Numbered from the stretch's first letter, positions 1 through 8,922 are shown. The stretch: DNA of 64,000 nucleotides from Azoarcus sp. KH32C (GCF_000349945.1 NC_020516.1:2170001-2234000); one strand, 5' to 3'. Program-made: numbers and translations. Notes: generated by a model not told the origin, from the letters alone.

Positions 1-623
1 TCGCCATAATCGGCGGTGAGGTAGCCCAGGGCCACCTGCGCGACGGCACCGTTCGACACCCAGGCGGAACATTGTCCGCTGATGACGATCTCGTCCGCCC
101 CCACCTTGGCAAACATGTTGCCCTTGTTGCCGGGAGCCCCCGGCACCCATTCACGCTGGAGGTCGAAAGCGCCGACATCGGAACCTTTGTCCGGATGGGT
201 GATCATCCAGCACCCGATGCGGCCCGTGCACAAATCGACCAATTCCTGATTGCCGGCGGCCCTGGCCATTTCGATCGGGAAACCGGCCACGGCGACTGAA
301 ACACCGAGGCCCGCGTCGCCCCAGCCCAGCTCCTCGCCGATGAGCGACTCCAGGCGAACCGCGACGTCCGCGTCAAGCTCGCCGAAGGCGCCGGTGTCCA
401 GCCCCAGTTTCGCGACTTCGGCAAACACCGAGTAGTAAGGCGAGCCGGGCGCGATCACTTCCTCGGCCGTCATGCGATCGAGTTCCTGTCCGATCGGCCG
501 CAGCACTTCGCGTGCGAAGCGGTGGACGCTGTCCTGGACGGCGACTTCGATTTCGGAAAGCGGCGTCTCGAAACCGGTCAGACCCACCGTGGGGAGCGTC
601 AGTTTGTCCTTCAGTGTCAGCAT
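1..623 (-). CDS. acyl-CoA dehydrogenase, N-terminal part (cut by window edge)
   Basis: The minus-strand frame is open from an ATG at 623 to the left edge, about 207 residues, with no stop. The first ~100 residues are helical and acidic, as in the N-terminal domain of acyl-CoA dehydrogenases. They are followed by CWMITHPDKGSDVGAF, a recognisable form of the family's TEP-x-x-GSD segment near the flavin and substrate site. The expected role is FAD-dependent alpha,beta-desaturation of an acyl-CoA. The C-terminal half with the catalytic base is outside the window, so activity cannot be judged. A typical Shine-Dalgarno sequence (CAGGAGACGG on the minus strand) precedes the ATG. The gene diverges from the acyl-CoA ligase at 903, and each gene has its own G/C palindrome promoter in the shared intergenic region. 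Confidence 0.82.
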   Translation of the reverse strand, partial: MLTLKDKLTLPTVGLTGFETPLSEIEVAVQDSVHRFAREVLRPIGQELDRMTAEEVIAPGSPYYSVFAEVAKLGLDTGAFGELDADVAVRLESLIGEELGWGDAGLGVSVAVAGFPIEMARAAGNQELVDLCTGRIGCWMITHPDKGSDVGAFDLQREWVPGAPGNKGNMFAKVGADEIVISGQCSAWVSNGAVAQVALGYLTADYG

Positions 624-694
624 CGTTCCGTCTCCTGGCTGTCTTGTGGGGAGCACGTTCGACCTCTGCAGGGCGAACGCGCCGTATGACCGCA

Positions 695-740
695 AGACTA
701 GTGAGCCGAGAGGGCAATGCCCCTCCCCAGAACGGGGGGG
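695..740 (-). promoter_or_regulatory. G/C-palindrome promoter for the acyl-CoA dehydrogenase
   Basis: On the minus strand a C7-GTTCT-GGGGAGGG block (721-740) is followed after 20 nt by TAGTCT (700-695), a plausible -10 element. Spacing and layout match the other G/C-palindrome promoters in this window. Function is inferred from recurrence. Confidence 0.5.
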
Positions 741-784
741 CGGAGGCAGTTGAGTCTGTGCGCGGTCCCAGCCGGATACCTGCT

Positions 785-831
785 CCCCCCTCGTCACGAG
801 GGGGCAGCGCCGGTTCGCCGAAAAATACTCT
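785..831 (+). promoter_or_regulatory. G/C-palindrome promoter for the acyl-CoA ligase operon
   Basis: Positions 786-804 form a perfect inverted repeat, CCCCCTCGT-C-ACGAGGGGG (9-bp arms, 1-nt centre). A -10-like TACTCT (826-831) follows after 21 nt, and the ligase start is 72 bp further on. The same TACTCT recurs at the module A promoter. Confidence 0.6.
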
Positions 832-902
832 TGCGGCTATCCGGAGCTCACGCTGTCGTGAGCGAATCGGCTTCATCCATAACACCTTCAACGGAGACAA
901 CC

Positions 903-2549
903 ATGGCGGATAACACGATTGTCGCGACGCCCTCGGCGTACCCCTACCCGCTGTTGATCAAGCAGTTGCTGCTCAATTCGGTGAGCATTCATGGGGATCA
1001 ACAGATCACTTACCGGGGGGAATTGCGCTATAGCTTCAGGGACTTCCGCGAAAGGATCGGCAAGCTCGCCTCTGCGCTCAGTGCGCTGGGCGTACGTCAT
1101 GGCACCACGGTGGCGGTCATGGACTGGGACAGTCATCGCTACCTGGAGAGCTATTTCGGCATTCCGATGATGGGCGCGACGCTGTTCACGGTGAACGTCC
1201 GGCTGTCGCCGCAGCAGATCGCCTACACCCTGAACGATGCGGAGGCCGAGGTCGTTCTGGTGCATGCCGACTTCGTTCCCCTGCTCGAGCAGCTGAGACC
1301 CGAACTGAAATCGGTGCGCCAAATCGTGGTGATGGCCGACGGCCAGCCCTTGCCGACGACGACGCTTAGGTTTGCGGGCGAGTATGAAGCGCTCGTGCGA
1401 GAGGGGTCGCCGGCGTTCGAGTTTGCCGATTTCGACGAGAACACCAAGGCCGCGACCTTCTACACGACCGGCACGACGGGCGATCCGAAAGGGGTCTATT
1501 ACAGCCATCGCCAGATCGTGCTGCACGCGCTCACGACCGCATTGAGCGTGTGCGCCCAGCGGGATGGGCAGCGTCTGCACCGCGAAGACGTGTACATGCC
1601 GATCACCCCGATGTTCCATGTGCTTGCCTGGGGCTTCCCGTTCATTGCGATGTTGCTCGGTCTGAAGACCGTTCTGCCGGGGCGCTACGTGCCTGAGCTG
1701 CTGTTGAAGCTCAGGAACGAGGAGAAGGTGACGTTCTCGCATTGCGTCCCGACGATCCTGCAGATGCTGCTGCAGGCGTCGGCTGGCAGGAACGAGGATC
1801 TGACCGGTTGGCGGATCATCATCGGCGGCTCCGCGCTTTCGCCCGCATTGTGCAAGGCGGCGACCGAGCGCGGCATGGATGTCTTTGCCGGCTACGGCAT
1901 GTCCGAGACCGGGCCGATCGTTGCGCTGGCCCAGATGACTTCCGCCGAAGCGGCGGCCGATGCCGACGAGGCGGTGCGTTTGCGATGCACCACCGGCCGG
2001 CCGGTGCCCCTGGTCGATTTTCGCGTGGTGGATGCCGAAATGCGCGACGTTCCGCGTGATGGCAGAAGCCAGGGCGAAATTGTGCTGCGCGCGCCCTACC
2101 TCACGCAGGGCTACTTCAAGAAGCCTGCTGCCTCCGAGGAGCTGTGGGCCGGCGGCTATCTGCATACGCAGGACGTCGCGGTGGTGCGCCCCGATGGTTT
2201 CGTCCAGATCGTGGACCGCATCAAGGACGTGATCAAGACCGGCGGCGAGTGGGTGTCCTCGATCGAGGTCGAAGGTCTGATCGCCGAGGTCCCGGGTGTC
2301 CAGGAGTCCGCCGTGGTCGGCGTTCACGACGAGAAATGGGGCGAGCGCCCGATGGCGTACGTCGTGGTGAAACCCGACATGACCGTCGAGGCGGACACGA
2401 TTCGCAGCCATCTGCTGCGCTATGTCGAGTCGCGGCGCATCAGCAAATACGCCGTGCCCGACGCGGAGCGGATTGCCTTCGTGGCCGAGATCCCCAAGAC
2501 CAGCGTCGGAAAGATCAACAAGAAGCTGTTGCGCGAACGCGTCGCCTGA
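903..2549 (+). CDS. AMP-forming acyl-CoA synthetase (ligase 1)
   Basis: A 548-residue member of the ANL superfamily (acyl-CoA synthetases, class I). It would activate a carboxylic acid to its CoA thioester through an acyl-AMP. Visible motifs are the P-loop-like YTTGTTGDPKGVYYSH, the A5-type GYGMSETGP, the hinge region DRIKDVIKTGGEWVSS and the C-terminal catalytic lysine in PKTSVGKINKK. The length is normal for medium/long-chain ligases. I chose the ATG at 903 because CGGAGAC lies just upstream; the frame is open further upstream but passes through the promoter palindrome. It is followed by BKACE and an SDR on the same strand, so it probably feeds acyl-CoA into that short pathway. The substrate is not identifiable from sequence; the closest type is the fatty-acyl/methylmercaptopropionyl-CoA ligase group. 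Confidence 0.9.
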   Translation: MADNTIVATPSAYPYPLLIKQLLLNSVSIHGDQQITYRGELRYSFRDFRERIGKLASALSALGVRHGTTVAVMDWDSHRYLESYFGIPMMGATLFTVNVRLSPQQIAYTLNDAEAEVVLVHADFVPLLEQLRPELKSVRQIVVMADGQPLPTTTLRFAGEYEALVREGSPAFEFADFDENTKAATFYTTGTTGDPKGVYYSHRQIVLHALTTALSVCAQRDGQRLHREDVYMPITPMFHVLAWGFPFIAMLLGLKTVLPGRYVPELLLKLRNEEKVTFSHCVPTILQMLLQASAGRNEDLTGWRIIIGGSALSPALCKAATERGMDVFAGYGMSETGPIVALAQMTSAEAAADADEAVRLRCTTGRPVPLVDFRVVDAEMRDVPRDGRSQGEIVLRAPYLTQGYFKKPAASEELWAGGYLHTQDVAVVRPDGFVQIVDRIKDVIKTGGEWVSSIEVEGLIAEVPGVQESAVVGVHDEKWGERPMAYVVVKPDMTVEADTIRSHLLRYVESRRISKYAVPDAERIAFVAEIPKTSVGKINKKLLRERVA

Positions 2550-2659
2550 TCCGCGCGCGTCACCAGTAGTGCCCCATCAACATTGACCCATCAACACGCT
2601 GCACCAGAAGCCGGAGTCCGGCATTTGCCTGGGCTCCCCACTCACCAAAGGAGTTGACG

Positions 2660-3715
2660 ATGCATTTCCTAGACGATTCGCTGCTGCCCGAGAATCAGCA
2701 ACCGCTCATCATCCAGGTCGCCCCCTATGGGCCTGAGTTCCTGCCGAGCGACTCGGACGATATTCCGGTGTCGATGGATGCGCAGATCCAGAAGGCCGTG
2801 GATTGCTACAACGCCGGCGCCACCGTGCTGCACGTGCATGTGCGCGAGGAGGACGGCAAGGGGGCGAAGCGGCTGTCGAAGTTCAACGAGATGCTGGCGC
2901 GTCTGCGCGAAGCCGTGCCGGAAATGGTCCTGCAGGTCGGGGGCTCGATTTCGTTTGCGCCCGAAGGTGAGGGCGCCGCCGCGAAGTGGCTCAATGACGA
3001 TACCCGTCACATGCTGGCCGAGTTGAATCCGCGCCCCGATCAGGTGACGCTCGCCATCAACACCAACCAGATGAACATCTGCGAGCTGTTGTCGGCGGAT
3101 GACGTCGCAGGCACCTCGCTCGCGGAGCCGGCGTATCAGGCGGCGTACAGCGAAATGACAATCCCGTCGGGGCCCAGCTTCGTCGAGGAGCATCTGCGGC
3201 GCCTTCAGGCCAACGGCATCCAGCCGCATTTCATGCTGGGTGATGCCGGCCAGCTCGAAACGGTCGAACGCCTGATCCGACGCGGCGTCTATACCGGCCC
3301 GCTGGTGCTGAACTGGGTGGCGATCGGGGGCGGTGCGGACGGCCCGAATCCCTACACGATGCTCGAGTTTGCGCGTCGTGTTCCCGACGGCGCGGTGCTC
3401 ACGATTGAAAGTCTGATGCGCCACGTTCTCCCGCTCAACACGATGGCGATCGCCATGGGGCTGCATGTGCGTGTCGGCATCGAGGACAATCTGTGGGGCC
3501 GTAAGGGTGAGCGCATCACGTCGGTGCAGCAGGTCGAGCAGATGGTGCGCATCGCCCGCGAACTTCACCGCGACGTGGCGACGGGCCGCGATGCCCGACG
3601 CATCTATGGCATCGGTACGCACTACGAGTCAGCCGATCAGACCCTTGCCAAGCTGGGTTACCCGCCGAACCGGAAAGCGGGGCAGCGCGGCGTTCCCGTG
3701 CGAGGTGCGGCGTGA
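2660..3715 (+). CDS. beta-keto acid cleavage enzyme (BKACE, DUF849)
   Basis: A 351-residue DUF849/BKACE protein. This family condenses a beta-keto acid with acetyl-CoA and cleaves it to acetoacetate plus a new acyl-CoA, using a divalent metal (zinc). The metal-binding HVH of strand 2 is visible (VLHVHVRE, His58 and His60), followed by the family's conserved SKFNEML and VLQVGGSIS segments. ATG 2660 is preceded by AAAGGAG at 8-9 nt; a TTG two codons earlier lacks a better site. The stop overlaps the GTG start of the next SDR (GTGA), which indicates translational coupling. With the ligase, ACAD and SDR it suggests shortening of a 3-oxo acid by an unusual transferase route instead of a thiolase; the actual keto acid is unknown. 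Confidence 0.88.
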   Translation: MHFLDDSLLPENQQPLIIQVAPYGPEFLPSDSDDIPVSMDAQIQKAVDCYNAGATVLHVHVREEDGKGAKRLSKFNEMLARLREAVPEMVLQVGGSISFAPEGEGAAAKWLNDDTRHMLAELNPRPDQVTLAINTNQMNICELLSADDVAGTSLAEPAYQAAYSEMTIPSGPSFVEEHLRRLQANGIQPHFMLGDAGQLETVERLIRRGVYTGPLVLNWVAIGGGADGPNPYTMLEFARRVPDGAVLTIESLMRHVLPLNTMAIAMGLHVRVGIEDNLWGRKGERITSVQQVEQMVRIARELHRDVATGRDARRIYGIGTHYESADQTLAKLGYPPNRKAGQRGVPVRGAA

Positions 3716-4596
3716 GCCATTACGATGGAATCTCGCCGGCTCGGAGCGACGCCGGCAGTTCCGATCGCGGGAGAGGACCTCTGAGCGGGCGCGTCGCGCT
3801 GGTCACGGGCGCAGGCCCGGGCCTGGGGGGCGCGATTGCGCAGGCTTTGGCACAGGCCGGGGCAGACATCGCAATCTGCGACATCGACGAGGCCCGGATG
3901 GTGACGACCCGGTCGGCCGTCGAAGCGGCGGGGGCCCGTTGCTGGGCCACGCGGTGCGATGTCGCGGACAGTGCCGCGGTGAAGAGGATGTTCGACGAGG
4001 TGGCCGAGCGCTTCGGCAGCTTGCATATCCTGGTCAATAACGCCTCGCTGGTGCCGAGCCGGCCGCAGGATGCGGAGCGACGCAACCGCCACTACGCGTA
4101 CGTGTCGACCCCCATGCCGCGCCAGTCGCTGGGCTTCACCAGCCAGATCAGCGACGAGGAGTGGCTCCGCTGGTGGGCGGTGAACGTGCACGGGGTGTTC
4201 TACTGCACCCGCGAGGCACTCAGACTGATGGAGCCGCAGCGCTACGGGCGGATCATCAACATCGCCTCCATCGCCGGCATCTCGGCATCGAGCGTGCACA
4301 GCCCGCACTACAGCGCAACCAAGGGGGCCGTCATCTCCTTCACGAAAGCGGTCGCTGCGGAAGTGGCGGGCGCAAACATCCTCGTGAATGCGCTCGCGCC
4401 CGGCGGCGTGCATACGCCCGAATTCGGAGCCTACCTCGAGCGGATCGGCGAAGAGGAGCGTAACCGCCTATGGCAGCTCGTCCCCATGGGGCGCCTGGGC
4501 ACGATGGAGGAGTATGCCGCGACCGTCGTGCATCTGGCGGGCGAGCACTACATGGTCGGGCAGGTCATCTCCCCGAACGGGGGCATGGTCATCTGA
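3712..4596 (+). CDS. short-chain dehydrogenase/reductase (SDR A)
   Basis: A 294-residue classical SDR. It shows TGAGPGLGG (nucleotide binding), NNAS in place of the usual NNAG, and the catalytic YSATK. It begins at a GTG that overlaps the BKACE stop codon. The N-terminus has ~25 extra polar residues before the Rossmann fold. A loop containing STPMPRQSLGFTSQISDEEW is shared with the SDR at 51413 (TTPIPKRSLQVTSQMSDERW), as is the end IS-PNGG, so the two are clear paralogues on opposite sides of the island. The likely role is NAD(P)-dependent oxidation of a hydroxyacyl-CoA or alcohol supplying the keto acid for BKACE, inferred from the neighbours only. Confidence 0.85.
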   Translation: MSHYDGISPARSDAGSSDRGRGPLSGRVALVTGAGPGLGGAIAQALAQAGADIAICDIDEARMVTTRSAVEAAGARCWATRCDVADSAAVKRMFDEVAERFGSLHILVNNASLVPSRPQDAERRNRHYAYVSTPMPRQSLGFTSQISDEEWLRWWAVNVHGVFYCTREALRLMEPQRYGRIINIASIAGISASSVHSPHYSATKGAVISFTKAVAAEVAGANILVNALAPGGVHTPEFGAYLERIGEEERNRLWQLVPMGRLGTMEEYAATVVHLAGEHYMVGQVISPNGGMVI

Positions 4597-4604
4597 AGGG
4601 GGCT

Positions 4605-4640
4605 GGCAGCAGTCCTGATCGGACTGCTGCCGGATTTTCC
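4605..4640. terminator. stem-loop terminator between convergent genes
   Basis: GGCAGCAGTCC (4605-4615), loop TGATC and GGACTGCTGCC (4621-4631) form a perfect 11-bp stem followed by GGATTTTCC. It sits between the converging SDR and universal-stress genes and can serve both directions. Confidence 0.75.
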
Positions 4641-4652
4641 CTGCCAGCCGCC

Positions 4653-5687
4653 TTACTGTTCGAGTGACGGCGTCCCGGCAGGCACGAGATTCACGATCCG
4701 CGAGAACAACTTGCGGAATTCCGTGCCGCTGTCGGCCCCGAAGCGCGGATCACAGTTGCCGGCGAACGCTGCGTTGATTTCCGCCCAGTCCGCCGGGGTC
4801 AGATAGCGTTGCGCTGCCGGCAGGATGACGCCTTCCTCGCGGCCCATGTGTTCCCAGATCAGCAAGGCGTAGCGGCTTACGGCATCCTTTACGGTGGCGA
4901 CGTCGACCGCGCCTGCGAGATGCTGTTCTACGGTTACCGCCAGTTCGTCCACCATCTGTCGGTCGCGCTCATGCTGGCGCTCCAGTTCATCCAACTCGGC
5001 ATTGCAGCGGGAGGTGCGCTCGCGCAGTTTGCGGAACAGGTACTCCTCCTCCTTGGGGTGATGCTGCGCAACCGGAAACGTCTTCAGGTAATGGAGCATC
5101 CCACGCATCAGGCGGTCACGCGGCAGATCCAGCGACTCCTGGTCGGAACCCAGCAGATACAGCCACGCGTGCAGCACGGCCGCAAGCGATCGATGCTCGT
5201 CGCGGATGATGCCGATCGCCTGCGACGTGAGCGGAGGGTTCGACGTGGCCGCGACCAGGACCGGCATGCCCGCATTCACGAGCACCTTCAGCGTTTGCGA
5301 CCCGAGCATCATGCCGATCGTGCTGCGTCGTCCGTGCGAGGCCATGTAGATCAGGTCGCAGCCGGCGTCACGAGCGGCGGAGATGATCGCCGCGTACGGT
5401 GTATCGCTGACCGCCATGACCGAATCGCAGGGCACTCCCAGCGCCCGCGCGGCGGACTCGGCCTTCGCCAGCAACTCGCGTGCACGGCCTTCGTATGCAT
5501 AGACGAACTCGTCAGGCGAGGTCAGACGAATGATCTCGGAGTCACTGCTGAGTGCTGCCGTGTGATCCGGTTGGGCGTGAAAGAACGTGATCCTGGCGCC
5601 AAGGGTGCAGGCAAATTCGACGGCGTTGCTGACCGTCTCCGTCGAGAGGTCGGTTCCATCGATCGGTACGAGAATATGGCGGTACAT
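4653..5687 (-). CDS. universal stress protein fused to a hemerythrin-like domain
   Basis: A 344-residue two-domain protein. Residues 1 to ~150 are a UspA-type domain starting MYRHILVPIDGT and containing the ATP-loop-like DLIYMASHGRRSTIGMMLGSQT. Residues ~155-300 form a HHE/hemerythrin-like four-helix bundle, with candidate iron ligands in IIRDEHRSL, HHPKEEEYLF, LERQHERD and WEHMGREEGVILP. Such bundles bind a diiron centre and sense or store O2, or protect iron centres; USP domains bind nucleotides under stress. The ATG at 5687 has AGGAG on the minus strand (TCCAGGAGTAGCC-ATG). It follows the Rieske gene by 31 bp, so the two are probably co-transcribed. In an island with O2-sensitive radical enzymes a redox or oxygen-stress role is reasonable but inferred. 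Confidence 0.85.
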   Translation of the reverse strand: MYRHILVPIDGTDLSTETVSNAVEFACTLGARITFFHAQPDHTAALSSDSEIIRLTSPDEFVYAYEGRARELLAKAESAARALGVPCDSVMAVSDTPYAAIISAARDAGCDLIYMASHGRRSTIGMMLGSQTLKVLVNAGMPVLVAATSNPPLTSQAIGIIRDEHRSLAAVLHAWLYLLGSDQESLDLPRDRLMRGMLHYLKTFPVAQHHPKEEEYLFRKLRERTSRCNAELDELERQHERDRQMVDELAVTVEQHLAGAVDVATVKDAVSRYALLIWEHMGREEGVILPAAQRYLTPADWAEINAAFAGNCDPRFGADSGTEFRKLFSRIVNLVPAGTPSLEQ

Positions 5688-5718
5688 GGCTACTCCTGGA
5701 AGCGAAGCGGATTGGAGT

Positions 5719-6033
5719 TCACACGGCGTCCCCGGTGGCGACAAGCACCCGGCCGTCGACGATTTCAACTGCAAACTTGCGGACAGCGATGCTGGGCGCG
5801 ATGGCGAGTGCGCCGGTGGTGACGTCGAATTTCCATCCGTGCGCCGGGCAGGCGACAATCCGGCCGCACAGCTTGCCTCCCGCGAGGGCTGCCCCCGCGT
5901 GGATGCAGCTGTTTTCGATCGCATGCAGCGCGCCATCGACATTGAAAAGCGCAATGTCATGTCCGCCGGCGCGGACCGCGAGCGAGCCACCCGGCGCGAT
6001 ACTCTCGACTGCACAAACGTCGACCAACGGCAT
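5719..6033 (-). CDS. Rieske [2Fe-2S] ferredoxin-like protein
   Basis: A 104-residue stand-alone Rieske protein, with cluster ligands Cys43-x-His45 and Cys62-x2-His65 (NSCIHAGAAL and ACPAHGWKFD). The size matches the small soluble Rieske ferredoxins that pass electrons to dioxygenases or assimilatory reductases. No oxygenase large subunit is encoded nearby, so its partner is unknown. The start at 6033 has GAGGAAGAAGGC in front. It is the first gene of a two-gene unit with the USP-hemerythrin gene and faces the LAL regulator across a shared palindrome. Confidence 0.88.
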   Translation of the reverse strand: MPLVDVCAVESIAPGGSLAVRAGGHDIALFNVDGALHAIENSCIHAGAALAGGKLCGRIVACPAHGWKFDVTTGALAIAPSIAVRKFAVEIVDGRVLVATGDAV

Positions 6034-6066
6034 GCCTTCTTCCTCGCGTGGGGATGGATCAGGGGG

Positions 6067-6143
6067 ATGTTAGTCAGGCGATGCGAAGCGGCCCCCCCTC
6101 ACAGCAGGGGGGGCGTCGCTGTGAAAGGCCCTGCGCTTATAAT
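6067..6143. promoter_or_regulatory. bidirectional G/C-palindrome promoter (Rieske operon / LAL 1)
   Basis: Positions 6092-6113 read C7 T - CACAGC - A G7, a perfect inverted repeat with 8-bp arms. On the plus strand a consensus TATAAT (6138-6143) follows after 24 nt and serves the LAL regulator at 6223. On the minus strand TAACAT (6072-6067) follows after 19 nt and serves the Rieske gene at 6033. This is the clearest divergent example of the motif. Confidence 0.62.
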
Positions 6144-6222
6144 CAAAAAAAATGTTGAGCGGACGGACGTTCCCGGCCACAGCCGGCCCGTCGCGCTGCA
6201 ACGCAAACCTGTCGGAGCCTCA

Positions 6223-8922
6223 ATGACCTCTGCGATCGGCGCAGATACCCTGCCGGAACTTGTACTGAAAACCACGCCGCCACGTTCGCCGCGGCACCTC
6301 CTGGTGCGCCGCCGGCTGAGCCTGGACGACGAGCGGTTTCGGGACCGGCAGGTGATCGTCGTCCAGGCGCCCCCGGGTTTCGGCAAGACATCATTGCTCG
6401 CGCAGTGGCGCCGGGAGATGCTCGCGCATGGCGCCGCCGTCGCTTGGATTTCGTCGGACGAGCACACTGATCCCTCGCGCTTCCTGCAGACGCTTGCGTA
6501 CGCAGTGCGCGTCGGCTGCGGCAAACCAGCCTTCGGTCGCACCCTCTTTGAAGGCAGCGCACCCTCGGCGGGCGAATTCGAAGGGGCCACCGCGTGGCTC
6601 GCCGAAGTCGCACAGACATCGCTGAACCTGGTGCTGATGATCGACGAGGCGGAGCGTCTTCCGCCGGGTGCGTTCGCCATCTTGTCCTACCTGCTGCACA
6701 ACGCACCGCCGAATCTCAGGCTCGTGGTCGCTGCGCGCAGCAGTGTGGACAGGGTGGTGACCGATCTGTGCACCTATGGACAATGCGTCGTCGTGGCGGC
6801 CGAACAACTGCGCTTCCGCCTTGACGAGACTCTGGACGTCGTGCGGAACCGGTACGGCACTCGGGTCGATACCGACTCGTGTGCGCGTATCCATGAGGTC
6901 GTTGAAGGATGGCCGCTCGGGCTGCAACTCGCGCTTGCCGCCTTGGACGCCGGGGAAGATCCGCGCACCCTTGTGGAAGCGATGTCCGCCCGCGTCGGCA
7001 GCTATCCGGAAAAACTCCTTGGTGCGTTCCTGCAGAAACTCGGGGCCGAGGACGCGGCCTTTCTTACGCGCATCTCCATTGCGGATTTGCTGCACCCCGA
7101 CTTGTGCAGCGCGCTTACCGACCTTCCGGACTCGGGAGATCGTCTGGCGCGGCTGTCGCGGGATATTCCGATATTCGTCTCCGGCGACGACAGCGAGTGG
7201 AGTCGTCTGCATAACCTCGCGCGCGATGCGTTGCGCGCCCGCTTTGCCGAACTCCCTCCCCACGAACAGGCGGAACTTCATTCGCGCGCGATGCGTTGGC
7301 TGGAATCGCACGGCATGCTCCAGGAGGCGGCGCGGCACGCGCTGGCGGCCGGGAATGGCGACGTCGCGTATGGTCTGGCCGAGCAATGCCTCTACGATGC
7401 GGCCATGCAGGGGCACGTCGGCATGGTATTCGAGTGGGTCGAGTTCCTCTCCGACACCGAACTCGACCGACGGCCCAAGCTGCGTCTCGCGGTTGCCTGG
7501 GTGTTGTCGCTGAGCGAAAGGTACGTCGAGGCTGAGCGTCTGGTGGCGCGGATTCTGCAGGATCCGCGAGTCGACGTCGGGCTGCAATACGAGTGCGCCC
7601 TGATTCGCAGCGGCGCCGCCTTTTTTGCCGACGATCCGGACCGATTCATCGCCTTTTTCGAACCCTGGACTGAGATCTGGCCACAACACGAGCCACGGCT
7701 GCAGCAGCTGCATGCCAATCGCCGTGCTCTTATCGCCATCCTTCGGGGGGACCCCGCACTGGCGCGGCGCGAACTCCAGCAGGCACCTCGCCTCGGCGAG
7801 GCGTACGCCTACCCCGCGCTTTGGGCAGAGTTCACCGGCGGACTCAGCTATCTCTGGGAAGGAAAGATGCGGCTCGCCGAGGAGACTTTGCGGGGGGTGT
7901 CGACCAAGGCCGATGACTCTCTGGGACGGCGCCACCCGATGGCCTGCATGCTGGCTGCGCTGTTGGCCGTGGCTACTTACGAGGGTGGTCGTGTCGATGA
8001 GGCGGCCGGCCTGCTGGCCAACCGGCTCGATGTTCTCGAGCGCACCGGGACCCCGGAAACGGCGCTCCTCGCCTATCGGACCGCCGCCCGCGTGGCGGCG
8101 GCGCAAGGGGTCGAACACCGCGCGCTGGAACTGCTGGAATCGCTCTTTACGATCGGCGTGGTGCGCAACATGCCGCGCTTGTGCATCGTCAGCCTGGCCG
8201 AGCAGGTGCGCATGCATGCGGGACGTTTCCGCTCGGAAACCTGCCGCGCTCTGACGAAGCGGATTGACGAAATTGCCACCCGCGAGGAGGGCCAGCACGG
8301 GCCGGTGTGGTTGCGCATGGTGGAACTGCTTCGGGTGGTCGCCCACGCCAATGCCGCGATAGCGGCACAGGACTGGGGCACGGCGGCCGATGTGCTCACA
8401 CGGGCCGTGCCCTTGGCCGACGGATTGAGGCTGGGCCGGTCATCCATCGAAATCATGGCGCTGCGCGCCTATGCGCTTGACCGCAACAGCGAACATGGCG
8501 GCGAACTGCTGCGTGAGGCACTGGATCTCGCCGATAGCTACGGTCTCGTCCGTGTTTTTGTCGACGCCCATCCTGCAATTGCGGCCTGGGCAAGCGAATT
8601 CTCTGCCGAAGGTGGCCCGCAGCAAAGGCTGCAGCGCAACGTCGTGGTTGCTCGTGCCGTGCGCCCCCGGCCGGTTGGCACCCATGCCGACGCGGGCGGT
8701 CCGCGGGTGATTCCCAGCATGGTCCTGACGCCCAAGGAACGGGAGGTGCTGGAACTCATCGCTCGCAATCTCTCGAACAAGGAGGTCGCTCAAGCGATGG
8801 CCGTGGGCGAGGAGACGGTCAAGTGGCACCTCAAGAACCTGTTCGGCAAACTTGATGCGTCGAACCGCAAGCATCTGGTGCGGCGCGCCCAAATCCTCGG
8901 ATTGCTGGAAGACGGGGATTAG
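6223..8922 (+). CDS. LuxR-family regulator of the MalT/LAL type (LAL 1)
   Basis: An 899-residue large ATP-binding LuxR regulator. Walker A is near residues 49-57 (APPGFGKTSLL), a Walker B-like LMIDEAE follows, then a long helical TPR-like region, and a C-terminal LuxR HTH (LTPKEREVLELIARNLSNKE ... TVKWHLKNLFGKL). Members such as MalT are inducer- and ATP-dependent activators that bind G-rich boxes just upstream of -35. The frame is open further upstream, but ATG 6223 starts the conserved region shared with the two other LAL proteins here (ELVLKTTPPR). It lies directly upstream of module A and is probably its activator, by analogy with the same order at 39.9-49.7 kb. The inducer is unknown. 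Confidence 0.88.
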   Translation: MTSAIGADTLPELVLKTTPPRSPRHLLVRRRLSLDDERFRDRQVIVVQAPPGFGKTSLLAQWRREMLAHGAAVAWISSDEHTDPSRFLQTLAYAVRVGCGKPAFGRTLFEGSAPSAGEFEGATAWLAEVAQTSLNLVLMIDEAERLPPGAFAILSYLLHNAPPNLRLVVAARSSVDRVVTDLCTYGQCVVVAAEQLRFRLDETLDVVRNRYGTRVDTDSCARIHEVVEGWPLGLQLALAALDAGEDPRTLVEAMSARVGSYPEKLLGAFLQKLGAEDAAFLTRISIADLLHPDLCSALTDLPDSGDRLARLSRDIPIFVSGDDSEWSRLHNLARDALRARFAELPPHEQAELHSRAMRWLESHGMLQEAARHALAAGNGDVAYGLAEQCLYDAAMQGHVGMVFEWVEFLSDTELDRRPKLRLAVAWVLSLSERYVEAERLVARILQDPRVDVGLQYECALIRSGAAFFADDPDRFIAFFEPWTEIWPQHEPRLQQLHANRRALIAILRGDPALARRELQQAPRLGEAYAYPALWAEFTGGLSYLWEGKMRLAEETLRGVSTKADDSLGRRHPMACMLAALLAVATYEGGRVDEAAGLLANRLDVLERTGTPETALLAYRTAARVAAAQGVEHRALELLESLFTIGVVRNMPRLCIVSLAEQVRMHAGRFRSETCRALTKRIDEIATREEGQHGPVWLRMVELLRVVAHANAAIAAQDWGTAADVLTRAVPLADGLRLGRSSIEIMALRAYALDRNSEHGGELLREALDLADSYGLVRVFVDAHPAIAAWASEFSAEGGPQQRLQRNVVVARAVRPRPVGTHADAGGPRVIPSMVLTPKEREVLELIARNLSNKEVAQAMAVGEETVKWHLKNLFGKLDASNRKHLVRRAQILGLLEDGD

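Noticed and set aside
888..2411. Long minus-strand open frame opposite ligase 1
   Set aside because: Histidine/arginine-rich shadow frame of a GC-rich gene, with no ribosome site or recognisable motif.
5587..6222. N-terminal extension of LAL 1 by ~212 residues
   Set aside because: It overlaps the Rieske and USP genes and the promoter. The other two LAL proteins begin at the point equivalent to ATG 6223.
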